NCBI GenBank assembly: GCA_028871235.1
Contig: JAGWNO010000034.1
Location: 1 to 14,510 of the forward strand
From: Gammaproteobacteria bacterium
GTDB taxonomy: Bacteria > Pseudomonadota > Gammaproteobacteria > Natronospirales > REEB76
DNA length: 14,510 nucleotides
Reading direction: 5' to 3'
Shown: in pieces, positions 7,773-14,510 of the stretch
Position numbering within the stretch: position 1 is the stretch's first letter
Layout: each line of letters opens with the position of its first letter
The notes under the pieces: generated by a model
Database searches by the model: none
What the model was told of the DNA's origin: nothing
Seen by the model: the letters and a program-made list of their open reading frames with translations, nothing else
Translations under genes and position numbers: made by a program

Positions 7773-8113
7773 GCATCGGTGTACAGGCCGCGGCCCGGTG
7801 CAATGGACGCGAGCCGGCCAGCGGCTGGCGACGTAGCGCCCGGATCCGTATCCGCTGTGACCGCAGCCGGATGCTGAGCGGCATATCCCCGCGGTGGATC
7901 CCGCCGCGCAAATCCCATCCGCACGGCACCTGCTGACACCCCCGCGCTTGCGACCGGTGGCCCGAACCGTGGTCCGCTCCAAGCCCCGGGTGACAAGCCG
8001 GGTGACGCCCCTGATGCTGGCGGCCGCCCGCCCGCGGCCGTTACACTGGTGGACCGGCGGAGCGTCACTCCCGCGAGCGCGCCCGTCCACCGTCCCCACG
8101 GATGAGGTGCCCC
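7773..8113 (+). other. Non-coding gap after the signalling cluster
   Basis: This stretch of about 340 bases has no credible gene; short open frames in it lack binding sites and recognisable sequence. It contains a tandem 12-bp-spaced repeat of CCGGGTGAC (7986-7994 and 7998-8006). It also contains a 7-bp palindrome, CGGCCGC-CCGCCC-GCGGCCG (8021-8040), that could end the upstream transcript, although no T-tract follows. A promoter for the downstream AsmA-like gene is expected here, but only a weak -10-like TACACT (8042-8047) without a matching -35 is visible. Confidence 0.4.
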
Positions 8114-10279
8114 ATGCCGATCAAGCCCCCCAGACCGACCCCGCCGCCCGTGTCGAGCAAACTCGACACCGGTTCCGGAGCGCGGCACCGGTCGCTCAAG
8201 ATCACCATCATCGTGGTCGCAGTCATCGGCGCACTGCTCCTCACCACCGCCATCGTATTGCCGTTCATCATCAATCCCAACGACTTCAAGCCGCGCATCG
8301 TGCAGCTGGTGAAGCACAAGACCGGACGCGAGCTCAGCATCCCGGGTGATATCCGCCTGTCCATATTCCCGTGGCTGGGGGTGCAGATCGGTCCGATGCA
8401 GCTCGCCAACGCCACCGGATTCGGCAGCATGCCTTTCGCCAGCAGTAACGAGACCGACGTGCATGTGCGCTTCTGGCCGTTGTTGCGCGGCAAGCTCGAG
8501 GTGGGCGCCGTCAAACTCGATGGCCTGCACCTGGACCTGGAACGCGACGCCGGCGGCCGCGACAACTGGGGGGGCATCCTGGAGCATCTGCGGGCCGGCC
8601 GGCCCGCGAACCAGGCCGGCACGGCTCCCGCCGGCGGACTCGCCAACCTGCGTGTGCAGGGGCTCGTCATCAGCGACAGCGGTCTGCGCTGGAACGATGC
8701 ACAGCAACACCAGCAGTACACCGTCAGCAACTTCAGCGTGGATCTGGGCGAGTTCATGCCCGGCAAGCCGGTGCGCCTGTCCACCAGCTTTGATTTCACC
8801 GGCACCAATCCGCAGCTTAACGGCCACGTGGACTTCAAGAGCACCGTGATCGCGGACCTGGTCCACAGGATATACACCACCGACAACGCCAGACTGGATG
8901 TCAGCGCCAACGGCGATGCCGTGCCCGGCGGGCGGTTGAGCGCGGAGCTGCTGTGGCAGCACACCGCGGTCAATCTGGAGGCCGGCACGCTGGCGCTGAA
9001 TGGACTATCGGCCGGTGTCTACGGTCTCAAGGCGCAGATGAACGCGGAGGGCAAGGACATCCTCAAGACCCCGGTCATCACCGGCAGTCTCAAACTGGAA
9101 CCGTTCGCGCCGCGCGCGCTGCTGCAGGCGCTCGGCCATGGCAGCCTCGCCGACACCCGCGACGCCAATGCACTGACCCGGGCCGCGGCGAACTTCGACT
9201 TCAGCATCGCGCCGGAATCGGTCGCCTTGCCGATGCTTGATATCAAGCTGGATGACACTACCATCACCGGCAAACTGGCGCTCAAGGATTTCAAGTCACG
9301 GGCCCTGAGCTTCGACCTGAATCTCGACCAGCTCGATGCCGATCGCTACCTGCCGTCGCAAAAAGCCAGTCCCAACGGCAAGCCGCGCGAGCAGACCGAC
9401 ATCAACAAAATCAGCCTGCCGGTGCGCACGCTGCGACGTCTCGACCTGGACGGCCGCCTGCGCATCGGCCAGTTCACACTGCTGAATGCCAGGAGCAGCG
9501 ACGTGGATGTGTCGGTCACCGCCCATAAAGGCCTGCTGCGCGTGGATCCCCTGAGCGCGCAACTCTACGGCGGCAGTCTCGGCGGCGATCTCCAGATCGA
9601 TGCCAGCAATGACACGCCCATCGTCGCCGGAGACCTGGACCTCAAGAACGTGCAAGCCGCGGGCCTGGTGCAGGATCTGTTCAAGATGAACCGCCTGAGC
9701 GGCAGCGTGGACATGCATGCGGCGCTGCGCGCCCTGGGGCAGACGATGGGCGAGATACGCCACACGCTTTCCGGCCGCATGAACTTCGCCTTCAGCAACG
9801 GCGCCATCGAAGGCATCAACATCTGGGATGCCATCGCCCGCGGCTATGCGCTGCTCAAGCACATGCCACCGCCGCCACCGGCGCCGGAGCGCACCCCGTT
9901 TGCCGAAATGCATGGCAGCGCCGCGGTCAGCGGCGGGGTGGTCAGCAACCGCGATTTCAGCGCCGTTCTGCCGTTCCTGAAGCTGAGTGGCGAGGGCAAG
10001 CTGGACCTGGCGGAGTTGACGGTGGATTACAGCCTGCAAGCCAGGGTCACCGGCACGCCCAAGCTCGGCGCGCAGCAGGACTTGAGCCGACTCGCCGGCG
10101 CCAGCATCCCGCTGCGCATCACCGGCACGCTCTCCAAACTGAACGTGCGCCCGGACCTGGGCGGCATGCTGCAGGAGACACTCCACAAGGCGATCGACAA
10201 GAAGAAGGCCGGGCTCAGGGACAAGGCCAGGAACAAGCTCAAGGATCTTCTGCATGACGCCGCCGGCGGGGGCGGATAG
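8114..10279 (+). CDS. AsmA-family envelope protein
   Basis: This 721-residue protein is anchored by one N-terminal membrane segment (about 29-53, after a Pro-rich, basic cytosolic tail). The rest is a long periplasmic region of beta-rich repeats. The start of that region, FIINPNDFKPRIVQLVKHKT followed by GRELSI and SIFPWLGVQIG, is the usual AsmA opening. The C-terminal AsmA_2-like part (about 540-690) contains LSGRMNFAFSNGAIEGINIWD. AsmA-like proteins affect outer-membrane assembly and are related to proposed lipid-transfer proteins; the exact cargo here is unknown. ATG 8114 is preferred over 8102 because GAGG (8104-8107) sits 6 bases before it. The protein ends in a Lys-rich, Gly-rich tail. 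A START-like exported protein follows 9 bases downstream, probably co-transcribed. Confidence 0.93.
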   Translation: MPIKPPRPTPPPVSSKLDTGSGARHRSLKITIIVVAVIGALLLTTAIVLPFIINPNDFKPRIVQLVKHKTGRELSIPGDIRLSIFPWLGVQIGPMQLANATGFGSMPFASSNETDVHVRFWPLLRGKLEVGAVKLDGLHLDLERDAGGRDNWGGILEHLRAGRPANQAGTAPAGGLANLRVQGLVISDSGLRWNDAQQHQQYTVSNFSVDLGEFMPGKPVRLSTSFDFTGTNPQLNGHVDFKSTVIADLVHRIYTTDNARLDVSANGDAVPGGRLSAELLWQHTAVNLEAGTLALNGLSAGVYGLKAQMNAEGKDILKTPVITGSLKLEPFAPRALLQALGHGSLADTRDANALTRAAANFDFSIAPESVALPMLDIKLDDTTITGKLALKDFKSRALSFDLNLDQLDADRYLPSQKASPNGKPREQTDINKISLPVRTLRRLDLDGRLRIGQFTLLNARSSDVDVSVTAHKGLLRVDPLSAQLYGGSLGGDLQIDASNDTPIVAGDLDLKNVQAAGLVQDLFKMNRLSGSVDMHAALRALGQTMGEIRHTLSGRMNFAFSNGAIEGINIWDAIARGYALLKHMPPPPPAPERTPFAEMHGSAAVSGGVVSNRDFSAVLPFLKLSGEGKLDLAELTVDYSLQARVTGTPKLGAQQDLSRLAGASIPLRITGTLSKLNVRPDLGGMLQETLHKAIDKKKAGLRDKARNKLKDLLHDAAGGGG

Positions 10280-10288
10280 GTAAAGTCA

Positions 10289-10906
10289 GTGACGCGCCGG
10301 CTGCTGCTAAGCGGGCTGTTGTGGCTGTGCGCGGCGGGCGGCAGCCGTGCCGCCACGTTCTATTCCATCAGCGTCTCCCATGACGGCGACCGTTATCACG
10401 TGAGCGCCGATGTGCATCTGGCGGCGCCGCTGCCGCAGGTGTACCAGGTGCTCACCGACTACAATCACCTGACGCGCATCAGCGGCGCCATCCGTCAGAG
10501 CCGCCTGTTGAAGCAGCTCGATGCGCATACTGCGCTGGTGTTCATCGAAAGCCGCGCCTGCGTGGTGTTTTTCTGCCGCAGCATCCGCCAGACACAGACG
10601 GTGATGCAGCTCACCTCACAGGACATCATCGCCGAGGCGATCCCGGCGCAGAGCAACGTGAAGATGAGCAGCACCTCCTGGCATCTCGACCGGGAAGGTG
10701 ATGGCACGCGCATGTATTGGCAGATGACCCTGGTGCCGGCGTTCTGGGTGCCGCCGCTCATCGGCCCGGCCTTGGTGGAGAGCGGCCTGCGCGCTCAGGG
10801 CAGATATACGGCGGCGGGCGTGGAGAAACTCGCCCGCGAGCGTGCCCATCTGCCGCCGTTACCGGCCGAGAAAGCACCTGATCCGCCCGCCCGCCATGCC
10901 GGGTAA
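10289..10906 (+). CDS. Exported START/SRPBCC-like (cyclase/dehydrase family) protein
   Basis: This 205-residue protein starts with GTG, 9 bases after the AsmA-like stop, with AGGT-type purines just upstream. The first about 21 residues form a Sec signal peptide (MTRRLLLSGLLWLCAAG... cut near SRA-A), so it acts outside the cytosol. The mature part has the START-like pattern: a first strand, then AAPLPQVYQVLTDYNHLTRISG, and a C-terminal amphipathic helix (GPALVESGLRAQGRYTAAGVEKLA). This fold usually binds a hydrophobic ligand. Two cysteines lie close together in RACVVFFCRSI. The Pro-rich tail runs into the next gene, which it overlaps by 11 bases. Lipid binding alongside the AsmA-like neighbour is plausible but inferred; no specific function can be assigned. 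Confidence 0.8.
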   Translation: MTRRLLLSGLLWLCAAGGSRAATFYSISVSHDGDRYHVSADVHLAAPLPQVYQVLTDYNHLTRISGAIRQSRLLKQLDAHTALVFIESRACVVFFCRSIRQTQTVMQLTSQDIIAEAIPAQSNVKMSSTSWHLDREGDGTRMYWQMTLVPAFWVPPLIGPALVESGLRAQGRYTAAGVEKLARERAHLPPLPAEKAPDPPARHAG

Positions 10907-11993
10907 TGACCGCTTCGCCAGCCGGCTGCTGGCGTGGCAGCGCCGCCATGGCCGTCATGCTCTGCCCTGGCAGCAGCGGCGCACAGCCTATCGCGTATGG
11001 CTGTCGGAAATCATGTTGCAGCAGACCCAGGTGGCCACCGTCATCCCCTATTACCGGCGTTTCCTGGCGCGCTTTCCCGACGTGAACGCGCTGGCCGCAG
11101 CGCCGCTGGACGAGGTGCTGCATCTGTGGTCGGGGCTGGGCTACTACGCCCGCGCCCGGCATCTGCATCGCGCCGCGCAGCACATCTGCGAGCAGCATGG
11201 CGGCATATTCCCCGCGGACTTCCAGCAGCTCGCGCAACTGCCCGGCATCGGCCGATCCACGGCCGGCGCCATCCTGGTGCTGGCCGCCGGGCAGCGTCAC
11301 CCCATCCTCGATGGCAATGTGAAACGCGTACTCACCCGCTTCCACGCGCTGGCGGGCTGGCCGGGCCACAGGGCGGTGGAGCAGCGCTTGTGGGAACTGG
11401 CGGAGCGGCACACGCCGCATAAAAACGTGGCGGACTACACCCAGGCCATCATGGATCTGGGGGCGACCCTGTGCACCCGCCGCCGGCCACGCTGCCATGA
11501 GTGCCCGGTGGCGCGCGACTGCCGCGCCCATGCCCTGGGGCGCGAAGCCGATTTCCCCGAGCCGCGGCCGCGCAAGCTCTTGCCGGTGCGCCGCACCCGC
11601 ATGCTGCTGCTCACCTGTGAAGGCAAAGTGCTGCTGCAGCGGCGCCCGCCTACCGGCATCTGGGGCGGCTTGTGGGGATTTCCCGAGTTGCCGCCGGACC
11701 GGGAGCTGCACGCCTGGTGCCGGCAGCATCTGCAGGTGCAGCCGCTCGCTGCCTGCCACTGGCCGGTGTTGCGGCATAGCTTCAGCCATTTCCATCTGGA
11801 CATCGAGCCGCTGCAGGCGGAGGTTTCGGCCGCGCCCGGCGTCAGCGATAATGACGACCGCATCTGGTACGACCTGCGTGCACCACGGCGGCTGGGATTG
11901 GCGGCGCCGGTGACCGAATTGCTCAAGGTACTGCAGACATCATTGGGAGGCGGAGTAGATGGCGCGCACGGTCAAATGCGTCTTGCTGGGTGA
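10896..11993 (+). CDS. mutY: A/G-specific adenine DNA glycosylase MutY
   Basis: MutY removes adenine mispaired with 8-oxoguanine, preventing G:C to T:A mutation. The 365-residue product has all family landmarks: catalytic Glu38 in SEIMLQQTQV, the helix-hairpin-helix LPGIGRSTAGAIL, catalytic Asp139 in ILDGNVKRVLTR, and a [4Fe-4S] cluster motif C193-x6-C200-x2-C203-x5-C209. It also has a C-terminal NUDIX-like 8-oxoG recognition domain (from about 230, with GIWGGLWGFPE). The length is normal. ATG 10896 is chosen because it gives the usual short N-terminus; no strong binding site is visible, and the 11-base overlap with the upstream gene suggests translational coupling. It overlaps yggX by 35 bases. 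Confidence 0.97.
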   Translation: MPGNDRFASRLLAWQRRHGRHALPWQQRRTAYRVWLSEIMLQQTQVATVIPYYRRFLARFPDVNALAAAPLDEVLHLWSGLGYYARARHLHRAAQHICEQHGGIFPADFQQLAQLPGIGRSTAGAILVLAAGQRHPILDGNVKRVLTRFHALAGWPGHRAVEQRLWELAERHTPHKNVADYTQAIMDLGATLCTRRRPRCHECPVARDCRAHALGREADFPEPRPRKLLPVRRTRMLLLTCEGKVLLQRRPPTGIWGGLWGFPELPPDRELHAWCRQHLQVQPLAACHWPVLRHSFSHFHLDIEPLQAEVSAAPGVSDNDDRIWYDLRAPRRLGLAAPVTELLKVLQTSLGGGVDGAHGQMRLAG

Positions 11994-12228
11994 GGAGCTG
12001 GAGGGTCTGGAGCGTCCGCCCTGGCCGGGCGAGCTCGGTCAACGCATCTTCGCGCAGGTCTCGCGCCCGGCCTGGCAGCAGTGGCTGCAGCATCAGACCA
12101 CGCTCATCAACGAATACCGCCTGTCCGCCATCGACCCCAAGGCGCGCAAGTTCCTGGAAGCGGAGATGGAGAAATTCCTGTTCGGCGGCGGCTCCGAGAA
12201 ACCACAGGGCTATCAACCCGAGAAATAA
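11959..12228 (+). CDS. yggX: YggX, Fe(2+)-trafficking / oxidative damage protection protein
   Basis: This 89-residue protein matches E. coli YggX along its whole length: RTVKC near the start with the conserved Cys7, then YPGELG-like WPGELGQRIF, WQQWLQHQTTLINEYRL, FLEAEMEKFLFGG, and a C-terminal GYQPEK. YggX family members protect iron-sulfur enzymes and are proposed to handle labile iron. A strong purine-rich site (GGGAGGCGGAG) precedes ATG 11959. The start lies 35 bases inside mutY, whose product carries an oxidation-sensitive Fe-S cluster. The mutY-yggX pairing is conserved in gammaproteobacteria and supports both calls. Confidence 0.97.
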   Translation: MARTVKCVLLGEELEGLERPPWPGELGQRIFAQVSRPAWQQWLQHQTTLINEYRLSAIDPKARKFLEAEMEKFLFGGGSEKPQGYQPEK

Positions 12229-12239
12229 TTTCTCCCTAT

Positions 12240-12266
12240 CTCTCCGGGAGAGGCTTGGGGTAAGGG
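12240..12266 (+). repeat. Palindrome of the CTCTCC-GGAGAG / GGGGTAAGGG intergenic type
   Basis: Eleven bases after yggX, CTCTCCGGGAGAG (12240-12252) is a perfect inverted repeat, followed by GGCTTGGGGTAAGGG. I recognise this arrangement from memory as a common intergenic element in many proteobacteria, usually written CTCTCCC...GGGAGAGGG..GGGGTGAGGG. It has no T-tract but may act as the transcript end for yggX. Confidence 0.4.
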
Positions 12267-12277
12267 TGCCCATACTC
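12266..12277 (+). repeat. Left copy of an imperfect direct repeat bracketing the AT-richer interval
   Basis: GTGCCCATACTC here matches GTGACCATACTC at 13327-13338 in 11 of 12 positions. The two copies lie just beyond the ends of the flanking conserved genes yggX and fabH. They could be a target-site or recombination duplication around the inserted DNA, or chance. Confidence 0.3.
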
Positions 12278-12560
12278 ATGCGTTTCAACGAGCGGCAGCG
12301 CTTGAAAAGCATTTTGTGCGGCCTTCGGCCGCGTGATTGATGCCGGTTCCCGCGCCGGCGGGCGTGATACTTTCCTTGTGCGAACCAGGAAAGTATCCAA
12401 AGGAACTCGCCCCGGGGATGCCGCCGCTACGCGGTCTCCTGCGCGCTTCCCTTGCTGCGGAGTCCCGCCGACAGGCCGTCCCTGGCCTGACGGCGGGAGC
12501 GCGGACTTCCTGTCCGCGCCCCTTCGGGCTTGACCTTGCTCGGTCCAGTGCTCGGCGTTA
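12278..12560 (+). repeat. Hairpin-rich intergenic repeat-like element
   Basis: This non-coding block holds a chain of strong inverted repeats. GCGGCC-TTC-GGCCGC (12318-12332) contains a C(TTCG)G tetraloop. GATACTTTCCT (12366-12376) pairs perfectly with AGGAAAGTATC (12387-12397). CCCGCCGACAGGCC (12464-12477) pairs with GGCCTGACGGCGGG (12484-12497) with one mismatch. GCGCGGAC (12499-12506) pairs with GTCCGCGC (12512-12519). The GATACTTTC...GAAAGTATCCAAAGGAA part resembles a dispersed intergenic sequence I recall from many beta/gammaproteobacterial genomes, often mis-called as small proteins. Other copies cannot be checked in this window. Confidence 0.5.
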
Positions 12561-12707
12561 TCCACGGGGTTGCCAAGAACAACCTATACTCTGCTCGGTC
12601 GTTTTGTTGAGCTTAATATGAGAGGAAAAGCCAAGGGATCCGGAATGAGATAATAGAACGCTCGCCGTTATTGGAATATCGCTGGAGTAGTCTAGTCACT
12701 TACCAAC
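12561..12707 (+). other. AT-richer leader of the HEPN-like gene
   Basis: Composition drops sharply toward AT here compared with the preceding genes. No clean -35/-10 pair was found, although AT-rich stretches such as TTAATAT and GATAATAG could contain one. The nearest purine site, GGAG at 12684-12687, is about 20 bases before ATG 12708, so translation starts weakly or elsewhere. Confidence 0.3.
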
Positions 12708-13289
12708 ATGAACTGGCAACATCTCGATAGTCAAATGAAGGGTTTTTCCAGCCAACTGACGAGCAAGGTAGATCTCACAACTGAAATAGCAGGAAAGCCC
12801 GCCACTGTGGTGGCTGCTGACATTAGATTCCTCGCCCCAGAACAAAAGGCAGAAATACAAGCAGCGTCTCCCGTGCCGACGCAAGACCGCCTTAATGAGC
12901 TTAAGGCTTTTCAGGGATGGATGGAGCATGCGCAAAAAGTTGGTAATAATCCGTTTATCAAACGTGCACAAGTTCTAACTCAGAACTACATCTGCTTTGT
13001 CTATCTGCCAGAAGCATGTTTTCGTATTCTTGCGAAGGTATGTCCAAGCGATTCTGCTATAAAGAAGTGCGCTCGCTTTTTAAGCAATAACCCCGTCCGA
13101 GCATTTCGAAATGCAGTCGCTCACGCAAATTGGACATATCGCCCCGATTTTGAGGCCATTATCTACTGGGCACGAGAAGGCAGTGATCCAAATGAACCTC
13201 TTAAAAAATTCGAGGTTAGCCAACATGATCTTGAGTTTTGGCAAGCGCTGAGCAGATGTGTTGCGTACGCCGCGTATTCCAACCTTTAA
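12708..13289 (+). CDS. HEPN-like hypothetical protein (R-N-x3-H motif), horizontally acquired candidate
   Basis: This 193-residue soluble protein has no signal peptide or membrane span and no close family that I can name. The C-terminal half is predicted mostly helical and contains FRNAVAHANW: R134, polar N135 and H139 fit the RX4-6H signature of HEPN-fold RNases and nucleic-acid-binding proteins. The N-terminal about 70 residues are unassigned. Codon use and composition differ from the neighbours: sampled lines are mostly 42-57% GC against about 65%. The gene sits alone between repeat-like DNA and the convergent fabH. No MNT nucleotidyltransferase, antitoxin or restriction partner is adjacent, so a toxin, abortive-infection or RNA-cleaving role is only a hypothesis. 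ATG 12708 lacks a good ribosome binding site; ATG 12735 is an alternative, also without one. Confidence 0.7.
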   Translation: MNWQHLDSQMKGFSSQLTSKVDLTTEIAGKPATVVAADIRFLAPEQKAEIQAASPVPTQDRLNELKAFQGWMEHAQKVGNNPFIKRAQVLTQNYICFVYLPEACFRILAKVCPSDSAIKKCARFLSNNPVRAFRNAVAHANWTYRPDFEAIIYWAREGSDPNEPLKKFEVSQHDLEFWQALSRCVAYAAYSNL

Positions 13290-13326
13290 AACCGATTAAC
13301 ACCGCGCTCTAGTGAATCGAGTGAGC

Positions 13327-13338
13327 GTGACCATACTC
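13327..13338 (+). repeat. Right copy of the imperfect direct repeat
   Basis: GTGACCATACTC matches the left copy at 12266-12277 in 11 of 12 positions, with the last eight bases (CCATACTC) identical. It lies directly before the fabH stop codon at 13340-13342. Upstream, CGCTC (13305-13309) and GAGCG (13323-13327) form a weak stem that could separate the two convergent transcripts. Confidence 0.3.
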
Positions 13339-13339
13339 T

Positions 13340-14314
13340 TTAATAACGGATCAGCGCCGCCCCCCAGGTAAACCCGCCGCCGAACGCCTCCAGCAGGATG
13401 GTCTGGCCGCGCTGGATGCGACCGTCGCGCACCGCCACGTCCAGCGCCATCGGTACCGAGGCGGTGGAGGTGTTGCCGTGCTCCTGGATGGTGAGGATCA
13501 CGCGCTCCATGGGCATTTTGAGCTTGCGGGCGGTGGCCTCGATGATGCGTAGATTGGCCTGATGCGGCACCAGCCAGTCGAGTTGCTCCGGCGGCATGTT
13601 GTTGGTTTTCAGCGCTTCCACCACGATGTCGCCCAGTTTGTGCACCGCAATCTTGAAAACCTCGTTACCCTTCATGCGGATGAAATCGCGGCCCGCAAGG
13701 AAATCCTCCGGTTTTTTGGATACGCCCGAGGGGAAGTACAGCAGATCTGCGTACTTGCCATCGGCATGCAGATGCGTGGAGATGATGCCCGGTTGGTCCG
13801 CGGGTTGCAGCACCACCGCACCGGCGCCGTCGCCGAACAGCACGCAGGTACCGCGGTCGGTGTAGTCCGTCATGCGCGACAGAGTCTCGCCGCCCACGAT
13901 CAGCGCGCAGCGCGCGCTGCCCGCGCGGATGTACTTGTCGCCGATGTCCAACGCGTAAATGAACCCGGCACACGCGGCTTCCAGGCTGAAGGCCGGGCAG
14001 CCATGCATGCCCATGCGTTGCTGCAGCAGGCAGCCCATGTTGGGAAACACCTGATCGGGCGTGGTGGTTCCGACAATCACCAGGTCAATGTCATCGGGCC
14101 CGACGCCCGCCGCCTGCATGGCATTGCGCGCCGCCTGCTCGCAGAAATCCAGATTGGTTTCGTGCTCGGCCGCGATATGCCGGCGCTCGATACCGGTGCG
14201 CGTGCGGATCCACTCGTCGGTGGTATCCACCATCTTCTCCAGGTCCTGGTTGGTGAGCACCTTTTCCGGCAGTGCGCTGCCGGTACCGGCAATCCTGGAA
14301 TAAATGTTCTTCAT
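13340..14314 (-). CDS. fabH: Beta-ketoacyl-ACP synthase III (FabH)
   Basis: FabH starts type II fatty-acid synthesis by condensing acetyl-CoA (or a similar primer) with malonyl-ACP. The 324-residue product has the family Cys-His-Asn triad: C115 in EAACAGFIYAL, H251 in VPHQANLRI and N281 in EHGNTSTAS. It also has the usual opening (AGTGSALPEKVLTN, TTDEWIRTRTGIERRH) and C-terminal GFGGGFTWG-type loop (EAFGGGFTWGAALIRY). The length is standard. Its ATG overlaps the plsX stop as ATGA, with AGGTG just upstream, indicating coupled translation in a plsX-fabH operon read leftward. The HEPN-like gene converges on it from the other side. Confidence 0.98.
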   Translation of the reverse strand: MKNIYSRIAGTGSALPEKVLTNQDLEKMVDTTDEWIRTRTGIERRHIAAEHETNLDFCEQAARNAMQAAGVGPDDIDLVIVGTTTPDQVFPNMGCLLQQRMGMHGCPAFSLEAACAGFIYALDIGDKYIRAGSARCALIVGGETLSRMTDYTDRGTCVLFGDGAGAVVLQPADQPGIISTHLHADGKYADLLYFPSGVSKKPEDFLAGRDFIRMKGNEVFKIAVHKLGDIVVEALKTNNMPPEQLDWLVPHQANLRIIEATARKLKMPMERVILTIQEHGNTSTASVPMALDVAVRDGRIQRGQTILLEAFGGGFTWGAALIRY

Positions 14315-14510
14315 GCGGCACCTGTGCCGGTGTTGGGCAACTGCACTTCCAGCAGCCGGCCGATGCGCTGCGGGACCTGGTTCTGGATTTCGAGTATCGC
14401 CACGCGGATGGCGCTCGCGAAGCCCACGCTGTCGGTACTGCCGTGGCTTTTCACCACTACCGCGCGCAAACCCAGCAGGCTCGCGCCATTGTAATGGCGC
14501 GGGTCCAGCC
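14311..14510 (-). CDS. plsX: Phosphate acyltransferase PlsX, C-terminal 65 residues (cut by window end)
   Basis: PlsX makes acyl-phosphate from acyl-ACP for phospholipid synthesis. Only the C-terminus is in the window. It contains LDPRHYNGASLLGLRAVVVK and SHGSTDSVGFASAIRVA, the characteristic PlsX ending, followed by a variable tail (IGRLLEVQLPNTGTGAA). The gene continues beyond 14510 on the minus strand. Its TGA (14311-14313) overlaps the fabH ATG, consistent with the conserved plsX-fabH order in bacterial fatty-acid and phospholipid operons. Confidence 0.95.
   Translation of the reverse strand, partial: LDPRHYNGASLLGLRAVVVKSHGSTDSVGFASAIRVAILEIQNQVPQRIGRLLEVQLPNTGTGAA

Noticed and set aside
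7415..8962. Minus-strand open frame spanning the gap between the EAL and AsmA-like genes
   Set aside because: It overlaps two solid plus-strand genes and crosses the non-coding gap with low-complexity sequence; no domain is recognisable.
12333..12565. Small open frames on both strands in the hairpin-rich region
   Set aside because: They are Arg/Pro/Gly-rich translations of the inverted-repeat DNA, of a kind often mis-called as proteins; no ribosome binding sites or conserved motifs.
12558..12566. DnaA-box-like TTATCCACG
   Set aside because: A single 8-of-9 match with no cluster of boxes, no AT-rich unwinding region and no dnaA/dnaN nearby; not an origin.
12229..13339. CRISPR array or insertion sequence in the accessory interval
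   Set aside because: The repeats are different hairpins rather than regularly spaced identical units, and no transposase or Cas gene is present.
13562..14494. Plus-strand 310-residue open frame opposite fabH and plsX
   Set aside because: fabH has its full catalytic triad and plsX its typical C-terminus on the minus strand; the plus frame is a shadow.

Overview
The window is GC-rich chromosomal DNA (most genes look about 60-68% GC) from a proteobacterium, most likely a gammaproteobacterium. The adjacent mutY-yggX pair and the plsX-fabH fatty-acid locus are typical of that group; the species cannot be named from sequence alone. Genes are dense, with short gaps and several overlapping start/stop junctions.

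Layout: (1) 77-189, a tRNA-Gly(CCC) gene with a near-consensus sigma-70-type promoter and an encoded CCA end. (2) 425-7772, a four-gene signalling cluster on the + strand: a very large membrane-bound hybrid-sensor histidine kinase (HAMP, four PAS-like modules, GAF, HisKA_3/HATPase), a NarL/LuxR-type response regulator, a stand-alone receiver protein, and a PAS-GAF-GGDEF-EAL protein whose GGDEF is degenerate (GGNEL) while its EAL is intact. (3) 8114-12228, a housekeeping run on the + strand: an AsmA-like protein, an exported START/SRPBCC-like protein, MutY adenine glycosylase and the small iron/oxidative-stress protein YggX; the last three genes overlap. (4) 12229-13339, an accessory interval holding hairpin-rich repeat-like DNA and one distinctly AT-richer gene whose product has an R-N-x3-H motif resembling HEPN RNase-fold proteins; the interval is bracketed by imperfect 12-bp direct repeats. 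(5) 13340-14510 on the - strand, fabH and the 3' end of plsX, joined by an ATGA overlap.

How the parts fit: the kinase and NarL-type regulator look like a cognate two-component pair. The lone receiver overlaps the phosphodiesterase gene by 17 bases, so the pathway probably also feeds into c-di-GMP breakdown. The kinase lacks the Gln that gives NarX-type kinases phosphatase activity, and it lacks the N-box Glu. This suggests the signal may be shut off by other means, possibly with the lone receiver acting as a phosphate sink. The least-described items are this cluster and the solitary HEPN-like gene in its island.
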